From the NCBI GenBank assembly GCA_039105265.1, contig JAPFFF010000056.1, positions 558,001 through 622,000 on the forward strand: a stretch of DNA of 64,000 nucleotides. Reading direction: 5' to 3'. This document shows positions 39,387 through 50,207 of the stretch, one piece after another. The position numbers and the translations under genes were made by a program. This DNA comes from Tritrichomonas musculus (taxonomy: Eukaryota; Parabasalia; Tritrichomonadida; Tritrichomonadidae). A model generated the notes under the pieces. The model was not told the DNA's origin, ran no database searches, and saw only the letters and a program-made list of their open reading frames with translations. Each line of letters begins with the position of its first letter. Position 1 is the stretch's first letter.

Positions 39387-40091
39387 ATGAGCGAAGAAAT
39401 TAACCAAAATGATTTAAATAACCAATTCAAAATAATTCATTTTTCTGTTTCTTTGCTTCCAATCGTTACAATAATAGTGGCTTTATCAACTCTTCTTCTA
39501 AATTATATATTATATATCATTCAAGGTAGGTTTTCAATTAATTCTTTGCCTACTTTCTCTGAAACAGCTATGTTTTACCCGATGTCAAAAATTTTTGCTG
39601 TAGGAATCTCATTATTTGCTTTTTTATTTTTTTTTGATGGACAAATATTTTGTGATTATTTATCATTAAACAATTACACGAAAGCAAAATTTATACGTAT
39701 TCTTCCGCCTATTATATCTATTTTATTTACGATTACATGTTGCGTTAATAAAAGTGAACATCCAAATGTTCATGGATGCTTCTCATGTGCCAGTTTTTTC
39801 ATGTTGCTGATGTTTACAATATGGTCATATCAAGCACTTAAACGATTAAATATACTTCGATACAAATTACTTAGACTAACTTTAATTATCATTGGGATAC
39901 TTTCAACAATTGGAATAATAATTACTGCACCATTTAAAAATTATTATGTTTCAATTATTCAAGCAATCATCGAATATATAATGGCGATTACATTATTTAT
40001 TTTCTTTGGTTTATGGTTTTCTGATTTTAAACGTATTGAAATTGAATTTTGTGTAATGAGATCTGTTATTGAAGAGCCACTCAATCCCTAA
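39387..40091 (+). CDS. Frag1/DRAM/Sfk1-family six-helix membrane protein
   Basis: 234 residues with six hydrophobic helices. The family layout is visible: a first helix (FSVSLLPIVTIIVALSTLLL), a lumenal loop with LPTFSETAMFYPMSKIF (family: LPxISxxGxxxPExxxF), helices 2-5 with the NVHGCFSCASFFMLL segment at about 125-140 (family VHxxGAxxFF), and a last helix with IIEYIMAITLFIFFGLWFSDF (family EY...F). Members act in the Golgi/ER (PGAP2, GPI-anchor remodelling), at the plasma membrane (Sfk1) or in lysosomes (DRAM). The sequence does not decide which. The N- and C-termini face the cytosol. Confidence 0.7.
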   Translation: MSEEINQNDLNNQFKIIHFSVSLLPIVTIIVALSTLLLNYILYIIQGRFSINSLPTFSETAMFYPMSKIFAVGISLFAFLFFFDGQIFCDYLSLNNYTKAKFIRILPPIISILFTITCCVNKSEHPNVHGCFSCASFFMLLMFTIWSYQALKRLNILRYKLLRLTLIIIGILSTIGIIITAPFKNYYVSIIQAIIEYIMAITLFIFFGLWFSDFKRIEIEFCVMRSVIEEPLNP

Positions 40092-40460
40092 AACCGAATA
40101 ATACTTTTTTGTTTTTATAAAATTATCATCACACTTTTATTCTTACAATCATAAGAAAAAATCTTTGTTATAAGTATTACGCCAGAGGGTTTTTTTCCTA
40201 AATGAGTTCGAACTTTATTTTAATTAAAGTCGTACGCCTTCTATAATTATTGAAATAATCAAATTGAATATAAGCAATTTATCACTATTCATTCCAAAAA
40301 TCAAATATTTCATATATTCAAATATCAAGAGCCCTAGATTTTAATGTTTTATTTAAATAAATTATTTAAAGGATCATTTTAATTATCAAATTATTATATT
40401 TATTTTATACATTTTTTGAAATTTTCTTTTATATTAGAATTTTTTTAGAAAATTATAATA

Positions 40461-40619
40461 GGGGTTTTTCGAAAAAAATACTTTTTGCTTAAAAAATAAA
40501 GTTTTTCCGAAAAAACTACTTTTTTCGGAAAACGTTTTGAATGATTTTTGATCGTCTGGTCAAATAAATTCACAAAAATGTTTCCAAAAATTGTATTTTT
40601 TTTTTTTTCGAAAAACCCC
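40461..40619. mobile_element. 159-bp MITE-like element with nested inverted repeats
   Basis: Begins GGGGTTTTTCGAAAAAAATAC (40461-40481) and ends with the complement (40593-40619, GTAT, a T run, then CGAAAAACCCC). It is flanked by TAATA on both sides (40456-40460 and 40620-40624), a possible 5-bp or TA target duplication. Inside, 40501-40534 is a second hairpin (GTTTTTCCGAAAAAA against TTTTTTCGGAAAAC). No coding capacity. It is probably a non-autonomous DNA transposon of the miniature inverted-repeat type. Confidence 0.7.
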
Positions 40620-41145
40620 TAATAATCTATTATTAAAAATGTTAGATTTCCCGTTACATTATGGAAGTATCAATCGCTTTTTTGGCAAAATAACACACAA
40701 TGTGATAAAAATTGTATCAAATTGTAACTAAAGAGAAAATAAAAACATCTTTTTAAAATATATTTGTTTAAAAATTCAAAGGATATTTGGTCCCATAAAA
40801 CGGAATCATAATAAACTTTGAACATTCCATTAATTAATGTGACCACAATGTCTCTACTGTTATTAGTCTTGTTAAAGTTTTCTTTTTTTTTTGGGGAAAA
40901 AATGATGCATACAAATTTCATATGATATTTGGGGTAAACTAAATAAAATAGAAAAAGCTGTTAATCATTTATTTATTCAACTTTTTATCATAATTTTTAA
41001 AACTAGATTAAACTAAATAAAAATTCATAGGAATGAATAAGGTTCTGTCTTTTTAAGATGCAAATTCAAAAAGAATTAATCAATTTTCTGGTTAATACTG
41101 TTTGTTTGTTTGTTTTTTATTCTTCTTGAGTAGTAATAGAATGTT

Positions 41146-41347
41146 CGAGGTGGCGGGTCGGATAACTACTGGAGAGAAAAACCTTGATCGCCAATATCAG
41201 GAACCAAGCTCCCAGAAAAATTAACAATCCAACACGTTAGAGACCCACCTCGGTAACCAAGCTCAAAACCTCATTTTGAACACCATTTATTGTAAATCTT
41301 ATGGAAAATATCTTTTGTCAAAAAAAAAAAAAAAAAAAAAAAAAAAA
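41146..41347 (+). ncRNA. GC-rich foldable element ending in 28 A
   Basis: A patch of about half G+C in DNA that is otherwise below a third. A closing stem pairs CGAGGTGG..GTC (41146-41159, CGG bulged) with GACCCACCTCG (41242-41252). Inside it CTGGAG (41169-41174) pairs with CTCCCAG (41209-41215, one bulge), and inside that CCTTGAT (41182-41188) pairs with ATCAGG (41196-41201). A 3' hairpin follows (TCAAAA 41263-41268 with TTTTGA 41274-41279). The word AACCAAGCTC occurs twice. The element ends in A28 at 41320-41347, 73 bases past the deubiquitinase stop. It could be a structured RNA gene, a retroposed copy of one (SINE-like), or the 3' UTR of the minus gene. The strand is uncertain, and no known RNA family is recognised. 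Confidence 0.4.
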
Positions 41348-41420
41348 GTGTAAAATTAAAATAAAATCTTTATCAAAATAAACAAACAAATTTATAAATA
41401 AATAAATAAATAAATAAAAA

Positions 41421-44400
41421 TTAACGCAAAAATTTTTGAATCAATTGAATAATTCTCAATGACAAATCACTTTTTTGATCCTTCAGCAATATTAAAACCG
41501 CATTTAAATCTTCTTTTGACAGGAGAAGCACTGTCTTTTTCATATCACAATTAGCATCAATTAGATCAATAAAGTTCATGACGTTAATTACATCATTATC
41601 ATTATTCAGCATTGAAACGAAAGCATTGCTATTATTTGCTGAAGACGAAATAAGCATATCTTTAAGTATTCTTGATAAAATGCGAGTAGCGTTTGCTTTC
41701 CATTCATTAATTTGCATTTTATCCTTATGAATCAAATAGAGAGAAATTCCTAGATTTGTCATTCCTTTGTTTAGCATCAATGGATCATTCGTGGTTGACA
41801 GGATGTAATTCACATCTTTTGTAATTTTCTTGGAATCATTCTTTGCTAAATTTTCAACAGTGTCAGCAAGCTTTAATGAAAGAATCTCAAGAGCAGCAAT
41901 AGAAACTTTTGGTGTTTGGCAATTCTTATTATTATTGTTATTGTTTGTATTATTCAACGTGTAACTTTTAATTGACTTCAAAAATTCATCAATTAAATAG
42001 TCTGTTATTTCCGTCTGTGCTGCTGTATTCAATGCAATTTTATCAAACAAAGAAACAACAAAACGTGCTGATGCTTTTTGTGCCTTTGAAGGTGCCTTCA
42101 ATACAATTCCTCCCATATAAAAGTATGAATTATTAGTGCTACTATTATTATTATTATTTGTGTTGCTATTTATGGATCGATGGAATTGTTGGCTCATTGA
42201 GTAGATGTTTGATGCAAATTTCATGATTGGAAATTGGATGAGTGACTCCATGAAAACAAATGGTCCTGACTGACCAAATTCAATGTTAGTGTTAGCAAAG
42301 GCAACTTGAAAAATTGAAGAGAATGGAATTGATGTTTTATCCCATTGATTTGCAAGCCAAGTCACGTAATTTCCAGAGAAAAAGCTGCTTTTCTCTTTGT
42401 TTGTCGCTGTATAACTTTTATTAAAAATTCCAAGAAGTTTCAGGGCTGGAAAAATTACAAGATCACTTGGACTTGTTATCTTTGCAATTTGTGGAATAGA
42501 TGTATATAAATTAGCAGTGGATGATCGAATCAAAGGAATTGTTCGAATGTAATGAATGTGTCGAACAGCAATTTCCCAAACACATTGACGACATCCAAGT
42601 GATTCAAAAATATCAGCAAGAGCTGGAATTTCTTTCAATAAAATCCACGAAATTCGGCAAACTTCAGATAAAGATGATGTGCATTGTAACGTTTGAAAAA
42701 CATTTTTAGCAAAAACTTCTGGATTTTGAAGTTTTTTAATGTTTTTCTTTATCTTCTTACGAACAATCATTCCAATTTCTCCTGCAAAAATGTATTTTAT
42801 AACTTTTTGAAAGAACTTGGTATTAAAAAGTTCTTCACATCGATCATCAGGAATTATTCGAATGAAATGTGCAAGAATTGTTGTCTTTGGATCATTGTTG
42901 ATATCATTGAAATATATCTTAGTAAGGCCTTTAAGGAAGAGACCAAGTGTTTCATCTTTAAAGAATTCTTTCGAATTGTCTTCATCAATAATTTGATAAA
43001 CAAATGACATAAGATGAATGTTTGGATATTCAGATGTATAAGTTCCAAATGTAGAACAAATTTCTCCTAATTGTTTCCCATTTTGTGTGATTTCTTTATA
43101 AAAAGATCCTGATTTAATCGACCAAGTTAGAAGACTAAAGAATTCTTCTGTTGGAAGTTGTCGATATAATTCATCACTTGTTATTTTGTATGATTCATTC
43201 ATCTTCAATAAACTTAAAGTCACTGATTTCAAATGTGGAAGAGTTGATATTAATGACTTATAAATGCCATAATAAATTCCTTTCTGATTCACATCTGTAA
43301 TGATATTCGATGGCTTCGAAAAGGACTTGAAAACAAGCAATGTTGCTGCTCGTATTTCTTTCGATTTATGAAAGAGCCAATTATTGATCCAAATCGTTGA
43401 TAATGCAAAGAATGACAATGATATTTCTTTCTTAAACAAGATTGCTAAACTTGACACTTCCATTAAAAATGACAATAAATAATTTTGACCTTTTTCATTA
43501 CAAAAAGTTATTAAATTTGACCTATAATTTTCACCATTGTTGGTCACATCAGCAAGACAACAAATAAACAATCTAGACGTTAAAAAGACAGAATCATTCA
43601 CATTCAAAATAAAGTATATTTCATCTATTTGTAAGAATTGTTTCTGTATTAATAAAACAAGAAGACTCGTGTATGAATCTGCATTTGTTTTCGAACAAAG
43701 GAAAGTTGAAATGGATTGTTTGTTATGAATTGGCTTCAAAAGCGGGCCTTCATCAATGTTGTTTTTAAGAATATTTGAAAGAATATTAAAAACAGCAGAA
43801 AAATCACCATTTTCTCTTACAAAAGGATTATCTAAGCATCTTATAATGAAAGTATTAAATGAATTTATCCATATTTTAACCATTAAGTCTTCATTTTTCA
43901 ATAATGATAAAGATTCGTCATTCAAAGTTTTTTCTTTCTTTAATTCTTGGAAACGATTGAAATAATGTTCAAAGATATTGAAGAACTCAGGGAATGCTTC
44001 ATAATATTTTAAGATCGAATCTGCTTCATCTCTAATTTTAATCAAGAATTTGTCAATTAATTCTTGGCTTTCTTCAATTGGTGAAAAGTCCATTGCTGAA
44101 CAAATGATGCTTGAATACATCTGTCTTGTTTCTGATGTAGATTTATCAGATAGAATAACAGAGATATGTTGATCAATGTTCTTTAAGATTTCAGATGCAA
44201 ATGAAGGATTAGAAGAGCAGTTTTCAATGCATTTCCCAGTCAATGTTGATAAACTTTCAATGCTGAAATTTGAATCTTCAAAGAACGATAACAAAAATTG
44301 AGAGTCAACACAAATTTGTGAAACAAATCGAAGATATTCTTGTGATGATTCCAATTTCTTTAAAATTTCACATTTAATTTCTTTAAGAAGTCTTTCAAGT

Positions 44401-47400
44401 AAAGAAGATGGGACGCTTTCAAGAACTTCAGAATTGAAGTCATAATCAGACTTTCTATAAAACAATAAATAAGCACTTCCTTTATCAAATGTTGTTGTAA
44501 TGTAAGTTTTAGCTTCATCATCCCAAATTTGAGTTGATGAAGATCCACCGTAAGAAGCAGAAAGCATAGCATTTTGATTTTCAATTGTCACTTTTCTATC
44601 ATTAAAAATGTACCAATTTCCATCATCTTCTTTAATGTGTGATATATAATGGCCACCTTGAGCTGATCCCATATGAACAACAACTCCATACAAGTCATAC
44701 ATTACTTTCTTTGAACCATCAACCATTATTGGTGATAGATCTAATGTTGTAGGGAATGAATATTCAGTATTAACTTTTTCTCTAATCATTGTTGACAAGT
44801 TGTATTCAAAACGTTTCAATGTAATGATCAATTGTGGTGATGGTGTCAAAATTCGATGTGTTTGAATTACATCAATCAAACCAAATTCATCAGTTCGATA
44901 TTGATTGTTGCCATCAAAACGATCAGGTGAACGATATGTATCAAATGATTGTGATACATTAATGTGGCCTTTAACTTCAAGTGGAATATTCACATATTCC
45001 TCATTTATGTTCTGGTGAAAGTCGCAATCAACACCATCTGTGTGATGTAAAATAACACCTTTAAATAAAGATTTGGTGATTGGAACTTTCCCTTCAATTC
45101 GATCTAAAAACATTTGTAAGAATTCAATGGCATCTTGTTGTTCTCGTGGATTAATTGGCTTGTCATCCCATCCTTTCCAGCATTTAACAAACGATGTAGG
45201 ATCAATATCGCTTGATGGAAAGAGAAGCATTTTTAAAAATAAATATTGCAATTCAATCAACCATTTTTCATTATCTTCATCTGCATCAAGTTGTAAACTC
45301 ATGTTCAATAATGAATCCCTGAAGATTGGAATTGCAAAAAGTTGCTGAAGAAGTGATGCCATGTAACATGTTGCGCCTAAATTTCGAAGTCCTTTGTACT
45401 TAGCACGTGATGACATGTTTGGTTGAAAGTCAGAATTTGTTTGTATTTCTTTCCTAGCTTCACGAACTTCTTTCAATCTAATAATGACATCTTTACCGAG
45501 TGACGGTTTCTTTGAAAGAAGATTGATTAATAAATTAACCAATTCTTTTGTTATTTCAAAGTATTTCATTGTGTTCAATAAAATTTCATTAACTAAAAAG
45601 TTAAAAAGTTCAGTGATTCGAGGAATTTCTTCAAGATTTTGAAGTGTTTGTTGCTTTATTTGTTGATCAATTCGATCAACAAGAACATTTAATACATTAA
45701 ATAGACCATTTGATAGCTGTGTCGATGGGATGCTAAACTTGAGCTTATCAAGAATACTTAATGATTTGGCTGGAACAAAATGAACAGATAATAAATCAAT
45801 CAATTTATTCCAAATTGATACTGGATCGTTTGTTTCAAGTGTGACTGGATAAAGAAGCATGAAATAATCAACACTGTTCATCTTGAATGCTTTGGGAAGA
45901 AGTGGAAGTAATATGTCTTGATAGGAAATAGGTGGCGCATTTTGAATGATCTGAAATATTGTTCGCTTGATCTTCTCTGAGGGTGAAAACAAAGTCATAT
46001 CTAATAAGGAGTCAAAGTTGGCCGATTCAGAAGCTGTTAATGTTCCATATTGCGTAAGGGACTGGAGAATGTAAAGCATGTTGCTGATGACATTGATGTT
46101 GTTGTTCGTCTGTGATCCAGCATTAACAATGAGCCTTGAAAAGTCTGGTATTTGTTGGCTGTCAAATGATTTAATCAATTGTTCAGCATACTCTTTGTAT
46201 GGAACTTCAAGGATTCGTCTGGCTACTCGGAGAAGAAGTAAGTAAAAGTTGATGTTAAAGTTGTAATCAGGTGTATTCCATACTTTCTGAATGCTGCTGA
46301 CTTTGGAACCGTCTGGTGCATTTGTATCAATGAAGCTCGACGTGGAATAGTCAGTTCTGATCTGATCAATGAAACTGCTATTTGAATCATTAATTTTGAT
46401 TTGATTATTACTCGAACTACTATTGGAAATGTTTTCCTTGCTATTTTGGTCACTTATGATGCTTTCCTTGCTAGTTTGGTTATTTATGATATTTTCTTTA
46501 CTAGTTTGGTTATTTATGATGTTTTCTTTATTAGTTTGGTCATTTATGGTGTTTTCTTTATTAGTTTGGTCATTTATGATATTTTCTTTACTATTTTGGT
46601 CGTTTATGATGTTTTCTTTATTAGTTTGGTCATTTATGGTGTTTTCTTTATTAGTTTGGTCATTTATGATATTTTCTTTACTATTTTGGTCGTTTATGAT
46701 GTTTTCTTTATTAGTTTGGTCATTTATGGTGTTTTCTTTGCTATTTTGATCGTCAATAACAATAGACCGTTCTTTTGTGTTTTGGCTAGTGTCTTTGGTT
46801 GTTTCATCAGAGCTTTTGCTTATGTTAATGCTATTTTGGTTATCATTGTTTTTTATTATGTATCCGTTTCCGCAATTTTGTGAAACGATGCACGAGTAGC
46901 TTTCCTCTGATACTGCCAAATTGACAACTTTCAAAGCGCCTCCAGTTTCAAAAAACATTTTAATCCATTCTTCTTTTCCAACTGCCACGTTATTTCCAAT
47001 GATGTTCAAATGATAGTTGAGAAGGAGCGGATCATTCAACGACAAATAACTTTCCCAATCGAACTCATACTTATATTCACTTTCATTATCATTATCTTGT
47101 TTTTCAGTGAAAACTATTTTTTCTTTCTCCAAAGTTGGCATTTCATTCAAAATTTTCAAAGCATGTTTTCCCAACTGTTTATCATTCAGCAAGTTGAACA
47201 AAACTGATGAATACTTTTCATTCATCAATAATCGTGATGGCAACTTAGAAACATGAATATCATCGCACATTGTTGTTGAGTATCCATACAAGCAACGTAC
47301 ATTAATTGTGATTCCATCTTTAACGTGTAAGTCTCTATTGGCAATTGATCTTCCATCTTCTTCGAAAACGAGATAGTCGAACTTTCTGTTCAATATCAAA

Positions 47401-49553
47401 GCAATTCTATGAAGCAGTGCGTTATAACTTAAATACTTTGAAACACAGAGTCTTTGTACAAGTTCACCTGTCACTTCGATTGTTGCTGTCTCTTCAGGAT
47501 CAATATAAATATTCGATGGAATATTCATCATGTCTTTATTGAGTGAATCTTCAATAGAATGAATGATGTAATAAAGAGTTGCCAAAGATGCTGAATTCTT
47601 ATAATTTTTCATGCATATGTCAATAATGTTGCTCACTGACTCTGTCTTCGAAATGAACTTAATCCAGTATTTATCTTTAGTCTGGAAAAGAAGATTCCAC
47701 AATTCATTCAGTCCATACAAATCATGCTTAGAATTTGAATGGCTAACAGCATTGCTGTTGTTATGGTATTGTGCTCTATAAGTGTTCATGTAGTTATTGT
47801 AATTGTTGCAGTCAATGAACAACATTTTGATGATCTCAAAAACTGGAGAACTTATCGGATTCAATTTGCAGAGAATTTGAAAGAGATTCTTCAACATTTC
47901 AACAGTAAATATTTCACTTGTTGAGTGTCGAAGTAACTTCTCATAAAAGTCACATATTTGTGCAACTATAAAACTGTCATGTGATGTGAAATGAACAATT
48001 GTAATTTCAAGCAATCTTTGAAATTGTTCATTTGACAAAGGTCTGTTTAATTGGAAGATAATCTGCTGCAATAACGGCAAGAACTGAATGGAATTCTCAC
48101 CAGAAATATGAGCTGTTACCATTTCGAAATATTTGTTGGCTTGATCAGAACGAATCCGGTTGCAAGACGCCATTAACAAATTCAAAGAGAGTGTCAAATG
48201 AGAATTATTTTCGATCATGTTCAATGCTTTTTCAAGTATCTTTTGGCAGAAAGAATGGTTGGATGGAATGTAGGCGCACATTGATGAAATGATCTGGTTT
48301 TCAGATGACGGTTGGTAATCATTTGAGAAGTAAAACCGCTCAAGTGATTCATATATCATTGATCTTTGGTTGTCATTCATTCGATATATGATTCTGAACA
48401 AAAAATTAAGGCAACTATCTGGGTATTTTTTAGTATCAATGATCTTCGTATAAAGAATATACATGTACTCCTCGGGAAGAGTTCGTGTAAGATCATATAA
48501 ACCTTTGAAAAAAATTTCAATGGTTGATGAATGTTGATTCAAACAAACCTCCCAAAAATCACACAAATTTTTGATTTCATCGAATCCTTGAAAAATCATT
48601 TCATTCATCAATGCTACAAAATCATTCACCAATTGATGGTGAAAATCTTTCAATATTTCTTCAAGAACTTTTTCTGAGTATATTAACGTACAAATACTTT
48701 TTTTCCTTGAAACATTTTGGTTCATAAAAAGTCGAATCGTTGACAGTCCAGCAAACCTTTTCTTTAAAAAAGTTGATTTGGCAAATTTTATGTCAATTCT
48801 TACTATCAATCCTGCTACAACATCATTCATACTATACTGATTTAGCTTGTTTAATAGTAAAAGTGAATTGTGAATGTTTTTTTCATCAACATCGCGTAAT
48901 TCATTGCCTTCTAAAGTTTGGCAAATGGCAACAATCTTTGAAGTGGCCGATTCTAAGCATTTTTTGTATTGGCTTGACGGGAAATGGTCATTCGTAGTTG
49001 ACAAAAAATTGAGTAGAAAATAAAAAAGTGGAAATTTCGGTTCTTGAACGTTATTAAAAAAGATAGTAATTTTCTCTAAAATATTGGATGCTAATAAAAA
49101 ATCAATTATTAGGGTGTAATATGGTGAATTTTGAATACCACCAAAATATGACGATTTTGATGTCGAATTATAAAAGGCGCTTTGTAAATCAAATATTTTT
49201 AAAACTGAACTAAAAAATGGATTGTAATAATCAATATCGATAAAATGAACGAATATCTTTGTATACCCTTTTAATATTTTGCCAAATAAATCTGAAATTT
49301 CTTTTTTCATATCGGAAGATAATGTATTCATATCTGACCCTAAAATAAAGGATATTACTTTTGCTGATAGGTCGTTAAGGAAATTATCAGTCTCTGATTG
49401 AAATGGTTCTGGTAAAGTTGAATTTCGATAAATACTTTTTTGATAAGCGCGAAGTGTATTAAGAACGCCTGAAGAATTATCTTTTTTATTAATTGCATTA
49501 AACAGGAGAGTTCGAAAATCAGAGATATCTCCCCTGATTTGAATATTCGTCAT
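41421..49553 (-). CDS. Giant USP-family (C19) deubiquitinase, USP9X/24/34-like
   Basis: 2710 residues, about the size of USP9X and USP24. About 1-650 and 1750-2710 are helical solenoids. About 680-757 looks like a ubiquitin-like domain (VTGELVQRLCVSKYL, ITINVRCLYGYS). The catalytic domain spans about 1385-1725: Cys box GLRNLGATCYMASLLQQL (Cys near 1394), QQDAIEFLQMFLDRI, and His box VVVHMGSAQGGHYISHI with WYIFND following. All three catalytic positions look present, so it should be active. It removes ubiquitin from substrate proteins, probably in the cytosol. Residues about 931-1037 are a tandem Asn/Asp/Lys/Glu repeat inserted before the second solenoid. Further Asn runs lie near 2475 and 2535. 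No introns are needed to read the 8.1-kb frame. Confidence 0.9.
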   Translation of the reverse strand: MTNIQIRGDISDFRTLLFNAINKKDNSSGVLNTLRAYQKSIYRNSTLPEPFQSETDNFLNDLSAKVISFILGSDMNTLSSDMKKEISDLFGKILKGYTKIFVHFIDIDYYNPFFSSVLKIFDLQSAFYNSTSKSSYFGGIQNSPYYTLIIDFLLASNILEKITIFFNNVQEPKFPLFYFLLNFLSTTNDHFPSSQYKKCLESATSKIVAICQTLEGNELRDVDEKNIHNSLLLLNKLNQYSMNDVVAGLIVRIDIKFAKSTFLKKRFAGLSTIRLFMNQNVSRKKSICTLIYSEKVLEEILKDFHHQLVNDFVALMNEMIFQGFDEIKNLCDFWEVCLNQHSSTIEIFFKGLYDLTRTLPEEYMYILYTKIIDTKKYPDSCLNFLFRIIYRMNDNQRSMIYESLERFYFSNDYQPSSENQIISSMCAYIPSNHSFCQKILEKALNMIENNSHLTLSLNLLMASCNRIRSDQANKYFEMVTAHISGENSIQFLPLLQQIIFQLNRPLSNEQFQRLLEITIVHFTSHDSFIVAQICDFYEKLLRHSTSEIFTVEMLKNLFQILCKLNPISSPVFEIIKMLFIDCNNYNNYMNTYRAQYHNNSNAVSHSNSKHDLYGLNELWNLLFQTKDKYWIKFISKTESVSNIIDICMKNYKNSASLATLYYIIHSIEDSLNKDMMNIPSNIYIDPEETATIEVTGELVQRLCVSKYLSYNALLHRIALILNRKFDYLVFEEDGRSIANRDLHVKDGITINVRCLYGYSTTMCDDIHVSKLPSRLLMNEKYSSVLFNLLNDKQLGKHALKILNEMPTLEKEKIVFTEKQDNDNESEYKYEFDWESYLSLNDPLLLNYHLNIIGNNVAVGKEEWIKMFFETGGALKVVNLAVSEESYSCIVSQNCGNGYIIKNNDNQNSINISKSSDETTKDTSQNTKERSIVIDDQNSKENTINDQTNKENIINDQNSKENIINDQTNKENTINDQTNKENIINDQNSKENIINDQTNKENTINDQTNKENIINNQTSKENIINNQTSKESIISDQNSKENISNSSSSNNQIKINDSNSSFIDQIRTDYSTSSFIDTNAPDGSKVSSIQKVWNTPDYNFNINFYLLLLRVARRILEVPYKEYAEQLIKSFDSQQIPDFSRLIVNAGSQTNNNINVISNMLYILQSLTQYGTLTASESANFDSLLDMTLFSPSEKIKRTIFQIIQNAPPISYQDILLPLLPKAFKMNSVDYFMLLYPVTLETNDPVSIWNKLIDLLSVHFVPAKSLSILDKLKFSIPSTQLSNGLFNVLNVLVDRIDQQIKQQTLQNLEEIPRITELFNFLVNEILLNTMKYFEITKELVNLLINLLSKKPSLGKDVIIRLKEVREARKEIQTNSDFQPNMSSRAKYKGLRNLGATCYMASLLQQLFAIPIFRDSLLNMSLQLDADEDNEKWLIELQYLFLKMLLFPSSDIDPTSFVKCWKGWDDKPINPREQQDAIEFLQMFLDRIEGKVPITKSLFKGVILHHTDGVDCDFHQNINEEYVNIPLEVKGHINVSQSFDTYRSPDRFDGNNQYRTDEFGLIDVIQTHRILTPSPQLIITLKRFEYNLSTMIREKVNTEYSFPTTLDLSPIMVDGSKKVMYDLYGVVVHMGSAQGGHYISHIKEDDGNWYIFNDRKVTIENQNAMLSASYGGSSSTQIWDDEAKTYITTTFDKGSAYLLFYRKSDYDFNSEVLESVPSSLLERLLKEIKCEILKKLESSQEYLRFVSQICVDSQFLLSFFEDSNFSIESLSTLTGKCIENCSSNPSFASEILKNIDQHISVILSDKSTSETRQMYSSIICSAMDFSPIEESQELIDKFLIKIRDEADSILKYYEAFPEFFNIFEHYFNRFQELKKEKTLNDESLSLLKNEDLMVKIWINSFNTFIIRCLDNPFVRENGDFSAVFNILSNILKNNIDEGPLLKPIHNKQSISTFLCSKTNADSYTSLLVLLIQKQFLQIDEIYFILNVNDSVFLTSRLFICCLADVTNNGENYRSNLITFCNEKGQNYLLSFLMEVSSLAILFKKEISLSFFALSTIWINNWLFHKSKEIRAATLLVFKSFSKPSNIITDVNQKGIYYGIYKSLISTLPHLKSVTLSLLKMNESYKITSDELYRQLPTEEFFSLLTWSIKSGSFYKEITQNGKQLGEICSTFGTYTSEYPNIHLMSFVYQIIDEDNSKEFFKDETLGLFLKGLTKIYFNDINNDPKTTILAHFIRIIPDDRCEELFNTKFFQKVIKYIFAGEIGMIVRKKIKKNIKKLQNPEVFAKNVFQTLQCTSSLSEVCRISWILLKEIPALADIFESLGCRQCVWEIAVRHIHYIRTIPLIRSSTANLYTSIPQIAKITSPSDLVIFPALKLLGIFNKSYTATNKEKSSFFSGNYVTWLANQWDKTSIPFSSIFQVAFANTNIEFGQSGPFVFMESLIQFPIMKFASNIYSMSQQFHRSINSNTNNNNNSSTNNSYFYMGGIVLKAPSKAQKASARFVVSLFDKIALNTAAQTEITDYLIDEFLKSIKSYTLNNTNNNNNNKNCQTPKVSIAALEILSLKLADTVENLAKNDSKKITKDVNYILSTTNDPLMLNKGMTNLGISLYLIHKDKMQINEWKANATRILSRILKDMLISSSANNSNAFVSMLNNDNDVINVMNFIDLIDANCDMKKTVLLLSKEDLNAVLILLKDQKSDLSLRIIQLIQKFLR
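46441..46740 (-). repeat. 30-bp tandem repeat (10 units) coding for NDQTNKENII
   Basis: Ten units of 30 bp lie in frame inside the deubiquitinase. Protein units alternate NDQTNKENII, NDQNSKENII and NDQTNKENTI. Two 90-bp blocks of three units, 46531-46620 and 46621-46710, are identical base for base, a sign of recent expansion in three-unit steps. Edge units (46411-46440 and 46741-46770) are diverged. Confidence 0.9.
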
Positions 49554-49782
49554 TTTGATCGAAGTTAAAATGTTTCAAATCTAAATTGACATTTAAACTT
49601 TTTATTAATTTTATTGATTGGTGAGAATATTAACGTCTTTTTAAAAATTTTATAATAGATATATAAAAATCTTTGCTTTTAATAGATTTTTATGAATATA
49701 TTTTTGATTTTTAACCTTTTAAAAATGTAATTAATTAATATTAATGGATTTAAAATCAATATAATGGAAATTATAAAAAGAA
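49554..49782. other. Spacer between the deubiquitinase start and the 2.5-kb element
   Basis: AT-rich. AATAAAAAGTTTAAATG, a reverse-direction variant of the promoter-like motif, lies about 40 bases from the ATG at 49553. The last 8 bases (49775-49782, AAAAAGAA) are the left target duplication of the next element. Confidence 0.4.
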
Positions 49783-50207
49783 ATAGGTGGGCCACCAATG
49801 AATTTTTATAACTTTTGCATCATTAGAGAGATTACATATAATAATAAAATAAAATATTAATTATAGTTCATAAATATTAAAGATAAAGTTTTTATGAATA
49901 ATTTAAATTTTCATATTTTTTTTTGTAAACTATTCAAATAGAATAGATAAAATCTTTCAAAAATATTTGAAATAATTTTCTCAAAATTAAAAGAATTTAA
50001 AAAGATCATTCAATTTATATAAGAAAATTTCATTTATTAAGAATAAAAATATCTATTTTAATTTTAAATTAATTGTTTAATTTAATTTTGTTTAAAGTTA
50101 TATCTTGTTGATTACAATCAAAGACAAAATATAAAAAGAAATAAATGATTTTTTCTACACATAAAATTTTGAATATAACAATTGAAGCATGCTAAACTAA
50201 GTTTTTT

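Noticed and set aside
40670-40921. 83-codon minus frame
   Set aside because: AT-driven composition, no family, no promoter-like motif, and unrelated to neighbours.
46401-46883. Plus-strand 160-codon frame rich in VIYDVFF
   Set aside because: It is the antisense of the deubiquitinase tandem repeat. The repeat alone keeps it open.
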